From Cinnamomum chago (taxonomy: Eukaryota; Streptophyta; Magnoliopsida; Laurales; Lauraceae), in assembly GCA_038049695.1 (NCBI GenBank), contig CP142460.1, positions 25,762,001 through 25,826,000 on the forward strand: a DNA stretch of 64,000 nt, read 5' to 3'. The notes below the pieces were generated by a model. The model did no database searches and was not told the DNA's origin. It saw only the letters and a list, made by a program, of their open reading frames with translations. A program made the translations under genes and the position numbers. Below are positions 11,501 to 21,898 of this stretch, in pieces (the first letter of the stretch is position 1; the number at the start of each line of letters is the position of its first letter).

Positions 11501-13852
11501 GTTTACCAAACACATCTATCCGCGAGCATGTCATTAGGGAACTCCATTCCGGCAGATGCAGCGGACATTTGGGTCATGATAAGACCTCCGCGCTTGTTGG
11601 AGATAGATATTATTGGCCACACATGACACCCTATGTTTCTCGTATCTGTGAGCGGTGTCGTACTTGCCAGTTGACCAAAGGAAGCAAGGAGAATGCGGGA
11701 TTGTATCAGCCGTTGCCAGTTCCCCAGGACTTCCAAAGACCATTGTGTCCGACAGGGATACAAAGTTCATTAGCTACTTCTGGAAGACATTGTGGGGCAT
11801 GTCCAAGACGAAGCTGCAATTTTCTACTGCCCATCATCCACAAACTGATGGTCAGACTGAAGTCGTCAACTGTAACCTTGGAAATCTGCTACTTTGTTTA
11901 GTGCGCGACCATCGTACTACATGGGATCAGGTTCTGCCTATGGCTGAGTTCGCTTATAATAACGCAGTCAACCGGTCCATAGGAATTTCTCCTTTTGAAG
12001 TAGTCACTGGCACAAGACCACGTCTCCTAGTTGATCTTGTTCCCCTTCTAGTAGAAGCAAGACCAAGTGTTGATGCGGAAAGTTTTATTCGCCATATGCA
12101 GCAGGTTCATGATGAAGTTCGACGACATATTTCAGCAAGCAATGATTCATATAAAGAACATGCAGATAAGCGTCGTCGTTTCGTTCAGTTTGCGGAGGGA
12201 GATATGGTTATGCTTTGTAATCGTCCAGAGCGTCTTCCATCGGGCTCCAATAAAAGCTTCACCCTCGCAACTCTAGCCTGTTCAAGATTCTCAAGAAAAT
12301 TGGTCCTAATGCATGTGTGTTGGATATGCCGGCAGATCTTGGCCTGCATGCTACCTTCAACGTTGAAGATCTCACACTCTACAAGGGCCATGACCATGAC
12401 AGTCCGTCTGAAGAAGATGAGATTCATCTACCCCTTTCCCCAGCCCTTGCGGATACAATTGTTGATGTGCTTGGTGATCAGCTTGTTTCAACTCGCTAAG
12501 GAGGGCATTAGAAGTTTCTTGTTCGCTGGAAGAATCGTCCTCTCTTGGATGCCACATGGATTACAGCTACATATTTCCAACATCTTAATCCCCATCTTTA
12601 CGGGAGATATCAGGCCATTTACTCGCCGGAATCGAGTTTTTCCAAGTCGGGGAGAGTTGATGCAGGCCGATCAAAGGTCAAGGCCCGCAAGCCCTGATGA
12701 CCCGCTTGATGTGGTCCACATGATCTCTAATTAGAGACCCCTATCTTAGTTTAGATATTTCTAATTTAATCAAGTTGCTTAGTATATTATTTCCTAAATT
12801 CTAATCTTGATTAGTAGTTTATTGTTTTAGAAAGTCTTAGTTATTATAGAACCATCTTCTTACTCTATATATAGAGTAATATGCTATTGTAATGCTATGA
12901 TATATTTTCTAATAAGAGTTTAGTTATTCTCATATGTGAGTTCTGGGTACTTTTTCTAAGGATCTTATGGTTTTTGAGTCTTAGGGCTCGATCTCACTGT
13001 TAGAGGTGTAGATCTTCACATCAATACTCTAACATGCACTTGACTGTAAGAGGCCTTATATAAGGCTCTAATCATCGTGAAACCTATGATGCACAGATAC
13101 GTCATGGATACGGCAAGGACACGCCATAGACATGGCAGGGACATGGATTTTACGCTTTAAAAGTGTTATATCGGATACGATATGACACAATACGCTGCCT
13201 ATTTTGAAGTATCTGTGCATCATAGCGTGAAACCCTTAAACTTACTTAAATTAAGTCTTGATGCAAATAGAAGTCACAAACAATCTTTCAAAGTCAATTG
13301 TCATGAAAATCTGTAAAGAAATAATCAAAATAGAATTTTTTTTTTCGTACTGGAGTCGTCCCAGACGACTTGGGGCAAATCTGGTAGTAAGTGAAAATTC
13401 TCCTCGATATTGTAATGATGCTGATGGATTTAATTTTCAATTGTGTTCTTTTCGCATTGGTTATTGCCTAGCTTAGTCCAAGGAATCAAAAGAATGCATT
13501 ATGGATATGAAATAGTGTGGATTGATAGCCATGATCTTTTAATTGCTCATCTGTTCAAACGGTGTACAGTTACATTTACTCATACACTGTACTGGTATAT
13601 GATCATTTTGGTATGAAAGTTCTGTTACTCTGTAAAGGATATTTAGCTATGTAGCAATTTCATTCTACTTTGCAATTTTGGGATTCCTCAACACCTAAAT
13701 TGGGCCTGTTAACAGATGTGGAGATGGCTGATGGTGGAACTGCAGTAGCTGGATCATTCCTAAAACCTGTTGGTGGTGTAGGGAAGAAATCGAAAAAGAA
13801 ATTGAAGCTGAATAAGCGCCATGGTAAGAAGATCAGGAAAAAGAGCATTTAG
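5527..13852 (+). CDS. DUF2423 / LLP-homolog small basic nucleolar protein (two exons)
   Basis: Exon 1 is 5527-5722 and exon 2 is 13716-13852, giving a 110-residue protein. The donor is G|GTACC at 5723 and the acceptor is TTAACAG at 13715. The intron is phase 1, and splicing restores D-V-E-M-A-D. The N-terminus [19 protein letters not shown] is the hallmark of the LLP/YBL028C family (DUF2423). The lysine-rich C-terminus ([20 protein letters not shown]) is the matching second conserved block and a likely nucleolar targeting signal. In between are a Thr-rich run and an acidic VEMADGG word. Animal and yeast relatives are nucleolar and linked to ribosome assembly; the plant role is inferred. The frame is intact, so the gene is probably active despite an intron of 7,993 bp filled by mobile elements. 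Confidence 0.85.
6013..6206. repeat. 97-bp tandem duplication in the intron
   Basis: Two nearly identical 97-bp copies start CTTCCTGTTACACAC at 6013 and 6110. They lie within the LLP-type gene's intron and have no coding content. Confidence 0.85.
6762..7127 (+). repeat. Left LTR of the Ty3 element
   Basis: Starts TGATGCAGGCCG. The end is placed by the right copy and by the ATACT target repeat. The primer site begins two bases beyond. A TATA-like stretch (TCTATATCTAGAG) lies in the middle. Confidence 0.85.
12658..13023 (+). repeat. Right LTR of the Ty3 element
   Basis: A 366-bp copy of the left LTR, about 94-95% identical, ending CACATCA directly before the ATACT target repeat. Confidence 0.85.
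13084..13225. mobile_element. 142-bp hAT-type MITE
   Basis: It has perfect 17-bp terminal inverted repeats (CTATGATGCACAGATAC / GTATCTGTGCATCATAG). They are flanked by perfect 8-bp direct repeats CGTGAAAC (13076-13083 and 13226-13233). The interior is GGCA/CATGG-rich and non-coding. It sits in the LLP-type intron, 60 bp from the Ty3 element. Confidence 0.9.
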
Positions 13853-14056
13853 CCTTACAAGGTTCCTGTTGTTTTATACCTGGTGTGTTCTTTTCCTAGT
13901 TAGACGACGGGGACATGGATCTGTAGAACACTCCTAGTATTACCCTGGGTGGTGAAGCAGTTCAGCTTAATCACTTCAGTGAATACATGCTTTTCCAGAT
14001 GATATTTTGGCGATTTTGATTTGATATATAGCTTCAGTTTAATCCCCGTAGTGCAT

Positions 14057-14061
<5 letters not shown>
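13853..14061 (+). other. Probable 3' UTR of the LLP-type gene
   Basis: AT-rich sequence after the stop codon. A polyadenylation site could not be placed with confidence. Confidence 0.4.

Positions 14062-14103
<42 letters not shown>
14062..14103. repeat. (CT)n(TA)n microsatellite
   Basis: About 26 bases of CT repeats pass directly into TA repeats. Confidence 0.95.
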
Positions 14104-14180
14104 ACTAAGTTTGACTGAATTTACATATTAGCTTAAAATTACAGAGTTGGCAAAATTATAATTGGGATCCTTGTATTTAC

Positions 14181-14342
14181 GAGGCAGTGGCCCTGAAATG
14201 TAAACATATTTCTGTCTAGTACATTTTAGGGGCTGAGGCAGTGGCCCTGGAATGTAAACATAGTTCTGTCTCGTTCATTTTAGGGGTCGAGGCAGTGGCC
14301 CTGGAATGTAAACATAGTTCTGTCTCGTTCATTTTAGGGGGG
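14181..14342. repeat. Three tandem copies of a 54-bp unit
   Basis: Units start GAGGCAGTGGCCCTG at 14181, 14235 and 14289. The second and third are almost identical; the first is more diverged. Confidence 0.9.
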
Positions 14343-15002
14343 CCTCATGTATTAGTGCTGTCAATGAGTTGAGTCAGCTTGGGGTTGAGGTTAATTTGAT
14401 TTTATTAAGTTTGATGAGTCGAGTTGAGTTATTTTTACAAGCTCGTTTTAAAAAAAGGGTAAAGTTTTAGAAAGGCCTTGCTCATTTCAATCTTGCTCTT
14501 TTGTAGTAGTAAGAATACCGACAATATATAACAATACTGTAATTCCTTTGAAACATTTTCAAAGCCTTTTGAGATCAGGGTGTCTTGCTTGGCGCTAGCA
14601 AATTAGAGCTCAAGTGTGTAAAGGCATAATCCGAAACAAAGGGAAGCTTGGCCCACCTCAGTTGAGCTTGAGCTGAGCCTCTTTTACATTTCAAAAATGA
14701 GCAGAGCTTGGCTAAGGTCCCACTCAGCTTAGCTTGAGATTTTTGGTGCTTGTTTTTATAGATATAAACTGAAGGAGATGAATATTGATGTTAGCAACTC
14801 TTAATAATAAATTTGGATGATGTTATTTTACAGTGTAGACGAATTTGACACTAAATTATAAGTGCAATTGAGCGGACTGGTCTTAAGATTGGGCATGTGA
14901 GAGTTAACATTGACCTATAATGAGGCATTTGATTTTTCAAGTTAGTCGAACCTAACCAAGCTGGGCTTGTATATGAGGCAAAGGGGGTTCTGCTAGGACT
15001 AA
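14343..15002. other. No gene seen
   Basis: Non-coding, with scattered GAGCTTGAGCT-like words resembling those at 6390-6490. Confidence 0.4.
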
Positions 15003-15222
15003 ATTCTTCTTTACTGAGCTTGACAATTCCCTAGCTCGGCACATCTCAACTTCTGGGTAAGCATCCTGTCTGAACCATGCATTTGAGAAAATATAAAATA
15101 TGGGCCCTACCTATTCTTCTTTACTGAGCTTGACAATTCTCTACCTCGGCACGTCTCAGCTTCTGGGTAATCATCCTATCTGAACCATGCGTTTGAGAAA
15201 ATATAAAATATGGGCCCCACCT
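15003..15222. repeat. 110-bp tandem duplication
   Basis: Two copies start ATTCTTCTTTACTGAGC at 15003 and 15113 and are about 93% identical by eye. Confidence 0.85.
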
Positions 15223-15679
15223 AATCATCTTAACCCCTTCATAAAAAAATAATAAAAAAACCCAAAACCTTTATCAATGGCCAACAAGTTTCAGCCCTTT
15301 AAAAATGACCCATTGATTCAACAGTGCAGTCCATTAGGATGGATGTTAAAAAAAAAAAAAAAGGACCCTTGTAATTCACAGGGGTCCTCTGTGTATGTGG
15401 TCATTAGGTGGTCCCAAATATGACTTGTGCACAGTGTGCACAGACAAAGGTGTAAACAGGATAACTTAGCATCTGATTGACATTAATTCTCTAAATCGGG
15501 TAGAATTTTTTAAAATAAAGGTGTTTGGCAGTGGTTTCTAGATTCTGTCCGCTTTAGAGAAGTAGAGGCACTGACACTTCTTCCAACAGCCCCCAAAAGC
15601 ATGCATTTGAAAAGTAGAAGCAGATGAACAATGTTCATGAAACCATAACGTCCCAGTCCATTTTTCTTAAAAATCTTAA

Positions 15680-16310
15680 ACAGTAAATCAAGATTCAAGC
15701 TGTTGGAAATGTTCGCAAGATCAAACACGGCTATGGTACCAGATTTCAGCCATTGGATCATCACCAATCTTGAAATATGTACAAGAAAAATGTTGACCAT
15801 TGGATGAAAATTTATGGATTTTGTGGGCCCCAAACATAAGATCCAAACCGTTAGATCTCTTTGGAAGGCTGAACATAGCTTTCGAGTCAACTTTCAATGC
15901 TTAATATCTTGTGAATTTTGAGATATTTGCAAAACAATATCAGCTATTGATATAATATGCCTAATTTTGGATTAGTCCATCAGCAGTTACGTCTTTCTCT
16001 TCTTTTTTTTATTTCTGGGATAGAAAATCACAATCCAAGCCATTGAAAATGTCTAGACGGTCAAACATTGCTATGCGACCAAATTTTAGCTGTTGGATCA
16101 TCACCAATCTATATGTGAAAAAAAAAAAATAACGTGAGCCATATAATAGTATTTTTTGGATTATATGGCCCCAAACACAAGATCTAAACCATTAGTTCTC
16201 TTTGGAAGGCCGAACATGGCTATGGGGTCAAATTTTCAAGGCTTGATACATTGTGAATATCGAGAAATTTGTGAAAAACTTTCAACCATTGATTTGAAAA
16301 AGGTCTATTT
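15680..16310. repeat. Diverged tandem duplication, period about 345 bp
   Basis: The series of words TTGGAAATGTTCGCAAG, TTGGATCATCACCAATC, CTTTGGAAGGC and TTGTGAATTTTGAGA recurs in the same order about 345 bases later in diverged form. This is an old duplication of non-coding DNA. Confidence 0.6.
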
Positions 16311-16994
16311 AAAATAGATCATTGCATTATCAAACACTCATTTTGATTAACCACTGGGTGTCTCTAGTTTCTCCACCTCATTGAGAAGAAGTAAGAGATG
16401 TCCTACCTTCCCTCTCGAACTTTCCCGCGAGCTCCTTTTTGAGGGCCGTAGAAGCACTATATCAGCAATTAACTTTTATTATTTATAATTTTCTCGTAAC
16501 ACCAGGCACTGTAACTTTTTACGTTAGGAAAAAAAATTGCTTTCCCAGTTTATTGTCTTACACAAACGAACCCTTAAACAACATCATTACTCTTCTTGAT
16601 GCCAAACTTGTCAGATGATACACACCTACAAAACCCAGGTTTCCATTTTTAAGGCTATTTTACAAAGCAATCACTGTTCTGTTGTAGAATTCCTGTTACA
16701 ATTGATTGATTTCTCCAAGAGTAAACACAGTTGCAGGTTTCCAAGGATCCTAACAGCTCCACTGATAAAATCCAATGCAAATGAAGCGGTAAAGATCCAA
16801 TACAACCAATAACATGCATGAACGGAAAGAAGACCAACTTTTTCAGGAAGACAATCCCTATCTTTTTCCTGCCTCTGGGGCCCACCTGGCCCACTTATAT
16901 GAACAGTTAAAGCCCTTCACACTCATTTTTCCCCTGCAAAGTAGCACCAGCACAAATTTAACACCAATCTGTGATGTGTATGCTTTTGGTAAAC
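16311..16994. other. No gene seen
   Basis: Short open frames only, with no domain or splice pattern that I trust. Confidence 0.4.
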
Positions 16995-17709
16995 CAGTGG
17001 CGAATCTAGGATTCAAAGTCATTGGGGGCATAGAAAGAATGTGGTGCCCCCAGAATTTTTTTTTTGGTTATTTCTAAATGCACAAGGAGCAATGACAATT
17101 TTTTTTGGAACCTGCAATAGCAGTTGGACATATTTAAACACATAAGGAGCAACCGAACATATAAAATACAATAGAAACTAGAAAATAGATGTATAGTTTG
17201 TGACAGCCACTCGCAAACAAAATAATTAATTAAGCTCAAGAAAATTCATACACAAGTCAACTCTTCTAACTATTTTAGCACTGATTCACTTGACGAAACT
17301 TCTTAGACTACCTCCTTCCTCACAAAGATATATTCCCTTTCCCTCCAGCTGTCAGGCAAGCTTTTCCACGAAGTTTTAAATTTCCAGGCAGTAATATTGG
17401 TAATAAAACAGTACATACTAATTTATCTTAACTGTTTTTAGTGATGACTGCTGTTCATTTTCCTTGGCATTAGCCCTTGCAGGAGACTAAGAACGCGGTG
17501 ATGCTACAAGAAAGTGATTAAAACAATCAAAATTGGGGAGGACGAGAATATGGAATACCTAAAGTTAATATTGGGCTACAAAAATCCATTGGGGGCCCAA
17601 AAAATTCATTGGGGGCTTTATGGAAAAAATTAGTGGGCCGCACCAAAATTAGAACTAAAACTTAGAAATCCACTAGGGGCCCAGTGCTAATATACTCCAT
17701 CTGTCACTG
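16995..17709. mobile_element. 715-bp non-autonomous hAT element
   Basis: The left end CAGTGGCGAATCTAGGAT pairs with the right end ATACTCCATCTGTCACTG as imperfect terminal inverted repeats. Perfect 8-bp target repeats TGGTAAAC lie at 16987-16994 and 17710-17717. The CAGTGGCGGATCCAGGATT-type terminus is a common plant hAT end and is seen again at 41969. The inside is non-coding. Confidence 0.9.
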
Positions 17710-17717
17710 TGGTAAAC

Positions 17718-18513
17718 CCCCCCAACTTTTGGTACCCATCCGGCTTTATCTACTGGCCTGGATTTATACAACTTCAAAGTTGTCAAACCAGTGCCTCTTC
17801 TGATCTGATGGTTCCCAATTTTGTACACACTGATAGAATGTAGGGAGACATTTTAAACTCCAAAATTTTCAATGGTTGTCAAGCTTTCAGGTGGGCTCGT
17901 TGGGTTGGACCACTTCAAAGTTAGGAAGGGTCTAACTGTTCTTAAAAATGCTATGTGAAAGAAATTCAAGCATGTAACAAGAATAAATGGGCTGCCAAAA
18001 CAAGAGAACAATGGATTATTTTGAACTGGCTATCTATCATATGAAATTCTAGAGTATATTATTAGAAGGGATGGTATTCATTTCGAACAGTTTGGATTAT
18101 AATTATGTGGGCTTTGCAATAGGTTTCTATAAACTTGCAAGTTAGCATATAATAGTGGTTTTTTGATATTTCTAACTATCAAAAGACGGCGGGCCATAAA
18201 ATAATATATTGGGCCATTATTCTTGCTAATCTAATCTAGCAATTTACATAGCCCGGTAACCCTAGAGTTTCAACACAATTTAACCAAAATCAATATTCTT
18301 GGCAAACTTCTAAATAACATGGTATAAAAAAAATATCTCACAAAATATAATAAAGAAAAAAAAATAACATAAAAAAGTAACTGAATTTAAGAAAAATACA
18401 CAAGACATGAAAAAGATTTAAAATATGCAATTAAAGATACTCATCCTATGAACTCAAGCAGAAAAGAGAAGAAAAGGATACAAAAGAAACAAAGGCAAGA
18501 TGGGTTTTTAGAA
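17718..18513. other. No gene seen
   Basis: Non-coding and increasingly A-rich towards the Helitron. Confidence 0.4.
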
Positions 18514-18565
18514 TCTATTATACTAAGGGAATGTAGTCTCCCTTAGTATTGTGACACCTGTCTGC

Positions 18566-18800
18566 CTACATGCATAAACACGTCAACCCACTCTCCAGTT
18601 TTTCACCAAAAAATCTTCCTAACGGAACCTAACCGATGCTCTCTCTTCGCTACCATTTCTTCGAAAGAAAGGAAGCGCTGAAACATCCCCACTCTCCACT
18701 TCTTCTCCAAAAAATCTTCCTGATCCTAATTGATCCTCTCTCTTCTCTACCATTTCGTTGAAAGAAAGGAAGCGCTGAAACATCTACCATTTCTGTCATA
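18566..18800 (+). repeat. Helitron-internal segment, copy 1
   Basis: It starts at CATGCATAAACACG and is repeated at 21150-21385. Each copy itself holds two similar halves built on AAAAAATCTTCCT...GAAAGAAAGGAAGCGCTGA. This copy runs into CATAG|GTAAGC, which looks like a splice donor, so it may be a captured 5' UTR exon. Confidence 0.7.
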
Positions 18801-19804
18801 GGTAAGCTTTTCAATTATGCTCTCCTTTTTGTTATTCTCTATATGATATTTCTGAATCTTTCTGCGTTTTACTGAAACATTTCTGTTGAACCACCAAAGT
18901 ACCCCAAGAAAGAGTTCACTCCGTAAAATCAGTCACTCGATTTACTTCAAGTGGATACTCCTTTTATTTAATTAGTTTGTGCACGGGGTTTTGCATAAGT
19001 GAACCCATATTAAGAAATTATTTCAATAGTAGTTGTATCAAACTAAGTGAACTCATGTATAACTTATTTCTTTGTTGCTGCATCTTACTTTCATGCTACG
19101 CAACAGAACCTCCTGTTTAGCAACACCCATGTATGGATACAACAAAGAAATGACTAACGGAGGACCACGCACACCCAATATCCTTCTACCCGATGAGTTA
19201 CAAAGAGGAACATGATTCAGTCCATTACTTTTGACCCCAAAATGATTTATAGAATGACAGATGAACTGCAATGCATTGAAAAGATGAACAGATGAACCTC
19301 GAATGAGGCCATATATGCCTCCTTCGAGGCCAAAAGTAATGGAAGCTCGGCATTTGATCCCTTAGAGAATGTAATATATCGGTGGGCTGGGCTCGGGTAG
19401 AGGAGATGGGTGCGCAGGGAGAGAGAGAGAGGAGAGGCAGAGAGATAAAGAATGACAGAGAGATTACAAAGTGAAACATGATTCAGTCCATTACTTTTGA
19501 CCCTGAAATGATTTATAGAATAACAGATGAACTGCAATGCATTGAACAAATGAACAGATGAACCTCAAATGAGGCCATGCCTCCTTCGAGGCCAAAAGTA
19601 ATGGAACCTCGACATTTGATCCCTTAGGGAATGTAGTATACCGGTAGGCTGAGGGAGAGCAAGGAGATGGAGAGCGTGGAGATGGAGAGGGAAAGAGAGA
19701 GAGAATGAGCTAAGAGTGTGGCAGAGTGAGGAGTAACGGAGAGAAGGAGAGCAGGGAGACGGAGGAGTGGGAAGATGGAGAGGCTGCAAGGAGATGAAGA
19801 GCGG

Positions 19805-19807
<3 letters not shown>

Positions 19808-19874
<67 letters not shown>
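19808..19874. repeat. (GA)n microsatellite
   Basis: About 67 bases of uninterrupted AG repeats inside the Helitron. Confidence 0.95.
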
Positions 19875-19876
<2 letters not shown>

Positions 19877-20739
19877 AATAATAACATGTAATAATAGCAT
19901 GTGATTCAATAATTCTGTATTGCCATGTATGCAGTGATTTTCTGTAACAAAGTAGGCATAAAAGTCTATTTTGAATCAAGAGAATCATGTAAGAATGAGT
20001 GTGAGAATGTTATAATCAATATGGCATGTAAATTATTGGACATCTATCGAATGGAGGACCAATTGGTGAAGACATGGGCTTGATGTCCAAGGAACATATT
20101 GACGATGGGGGATTGTGGGACCCCATGGCCCACTAGATGAAGCATTAGGACCACAAACCCCAAGGAGGATTCCTGGTCGAACAAGGAGAACCTGGACTCA
20201 AGTGAGGTGGGCCTTGTTTGGGCCATTATCCACTGGGTTTTCATGTTTTTGGCATGAATTTAATGGAAACGAGTTGAAGGTCCACAACTGTTGTGGGACC
20301 CACTACCTAAGTCAATCAGAGTTTTGAACCCCACGTCTTGAAGAGGGCCAAAGGACGACCTGAATGGTGGTGGTCCCATGTGGCCTGAGCCTCATCTGCC
20401 CAGATATCCAGAAGCTTTAATTTTGTTAACTATAAGCTTTAAATTCTTTTAGTATTGTTGAGACTATGGGGTCACTAAAGATGTCTGATGGTGAATCAAA
20501 TCCATTAAGAGTAAAGCCTATTCCCGAGCGACATTAGACATTAGGTCTGATGTTGGTTTGCTCCAGTGGGACCCACTGGATTTTAATTCAATAGGCCCAA
20601 ACATAAATTGTTTATTTATTTTATATTCTGTAGTTTAAGATTAGTTCTGAAAGGGTTTCATAATTGAGAAAGACCTGGATTTTGGTGTAGAAATATTAAA
20701 TAACTTCTTACTTTGATGAAGTGAAGTTTTGAGAATTAT

Positions 20740-20800
20740 GGTTAACTGTGATTAGTTATGATTAACTGTGATTAATTATGATTAACTGTGATTAATCCTT
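20740..20800. repeat. Short tandem repeat, about 20-bp unit
   Basis: Three imperfect copies of GTTAACTGTGATTAGTTAT in a row. Confidence 0.8.
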
Positions 20801-21149
20801 TAAATTGTGAGCAATTAACTTTATGTTTATAATAAATTGTGGGCCACCCCTATATCACTCAATATTATTATGATAAGAAAGAGAGAAGGAAGGAGAAAGA
20901 AAGACCCCGAAAATAAGTAAAATACCTCCCCCTAGCAATACAATAGATTAAGGGAAAAGGAAAGAAAGAAAGGAACGGAACGCAACCCCTAGGATAGAAT
21001 CATGAGTGCCAAGAAAATCATAATAGAAGGTGTCTCCTCTCATTGAAACAATCTCACATTTCCACGGGTGGATTGTCTATTAAGGAATCATTTGTATGTG
21101 TGACAATTGATTCTTCAACTATGGATTGTGGGTGGCTTTTAGGTTTATA

Positions 21150-21385
21150 CATGCATAAACACGAAAACCTCACTCTCCAGTTTTTCTCCAAAAAATCTTC
21201 CTAACGGAACCTAACTGATCCTCTCTCTTCTTTACCATTTCATCGAAAGAAAGGAAGCGCTGAAACATCCCCACTCTCCACTTCTTCTCCAAAAAATCTT
21301 CCTAACTGATCCTAAATGATCCTCTCTTCTCTACCATTTCGTCGAAAAAAAGGAAGCGCTGAAATGTCTACCATTTTTGTCATAG
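21150..21385 (+). repeat. Helitron-internal segment, copy 2
   Basis: Direct repeat of 18566-18800. It is followed at once by an inverted echo of its end (CTACCATTTTTGTCATAG against CTATGACAGAAATGGTAG). Confidence 0.7.
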
Positions 21386-21574
21386 GGGTGCCTATGACAG
21401 AAATGGTAGAGACTACATTCCCTCAACAATCCATAGTTGAGAATCATTTGTGGGTGCCTACATCTAAGTGGTTGAGAGTGTGGAAACTTCATCCCCGAAA
21501 GATATATAATGATAAAAATTATTGAGACATTACCACTAGTTTGAGATGCTGCAAAAAGGAGGATATTTGGAATT

Positions 21575-21898
21575 TTGCGACCATGGCATGCGGTGGAGTT
21601 TGTCGACCTATTGCAGTCATTTGAAAAAGATATTAAGCCCTCATGGATACGGTTTAGGAAAGAGAAAATGGTTGAAGGAACATGTGTTAGGGATCATTTG
21701 CTGAAGAATGAACAGTTGTTCTATGATCTCAAAAGAAGAGGATTTGAACCGAATATTATAGATTTGATACATTTCATAGTAAGCACTCTACCTCCTCCTT
21801 GGCCGGTACAAGACATCCACGCTAAGCTTAAGACTAATTTCGTAGACATGAGGGAATTAGGTGAAATGTTGGAAGAAATTGAGTTAGACCAACGGTGA
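21575..21898 (+). other. gag-like fragment inside the Helitron (fossil)
   Basis: A short open stretch carries features of Ty1/copia-type gag (MVEGTCVRDHLLKN, then RRGFEPN and a TLPPPWP word). It is only a fragment, presumably carried by the Helitron. The family is tentative. Confidence 0.4.

Larger units (their letters stand above)
6762..13023 (+). mobile_element. Full-length, broken Ty3 chromovirus-like LTR retrotransposon
   Basis: This 6.26-kb element lies in sense orientation inside the LLP-type gene's intron. It has two 366-bp LTRs and perfect 5-bp target repeats ATACT (6757-6761 and 13024-13028). A primer site complementary to initiator tRNA-Met (TGGTATCAGAGCC) is at 7130, and a purine tract precedes the right LTR. 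Parts in order: gag about 8300-8790, protease about 9300-9600 ([10 protein letters not shown]), reverse transcriptase about 9850-10680, RNase H about 10970-11300, integrase about 11490-12130, and a chromodomain-like end near 12480-12600. The order places it in Ty3, probably near the CRM/Galadriel chromoviruses. It is broken, with roughly ten lesions including an internal duplication. About 20 LTR differences (5.5%) suggest an age of a few million years, more if the lineage evolves slowly. Confidence 0.9.

Noticed and set aside
19565-19990. Ser/Leu-repeat open frames on the minus strand
   Set aside because: They come from the (GA)n microsatellite.
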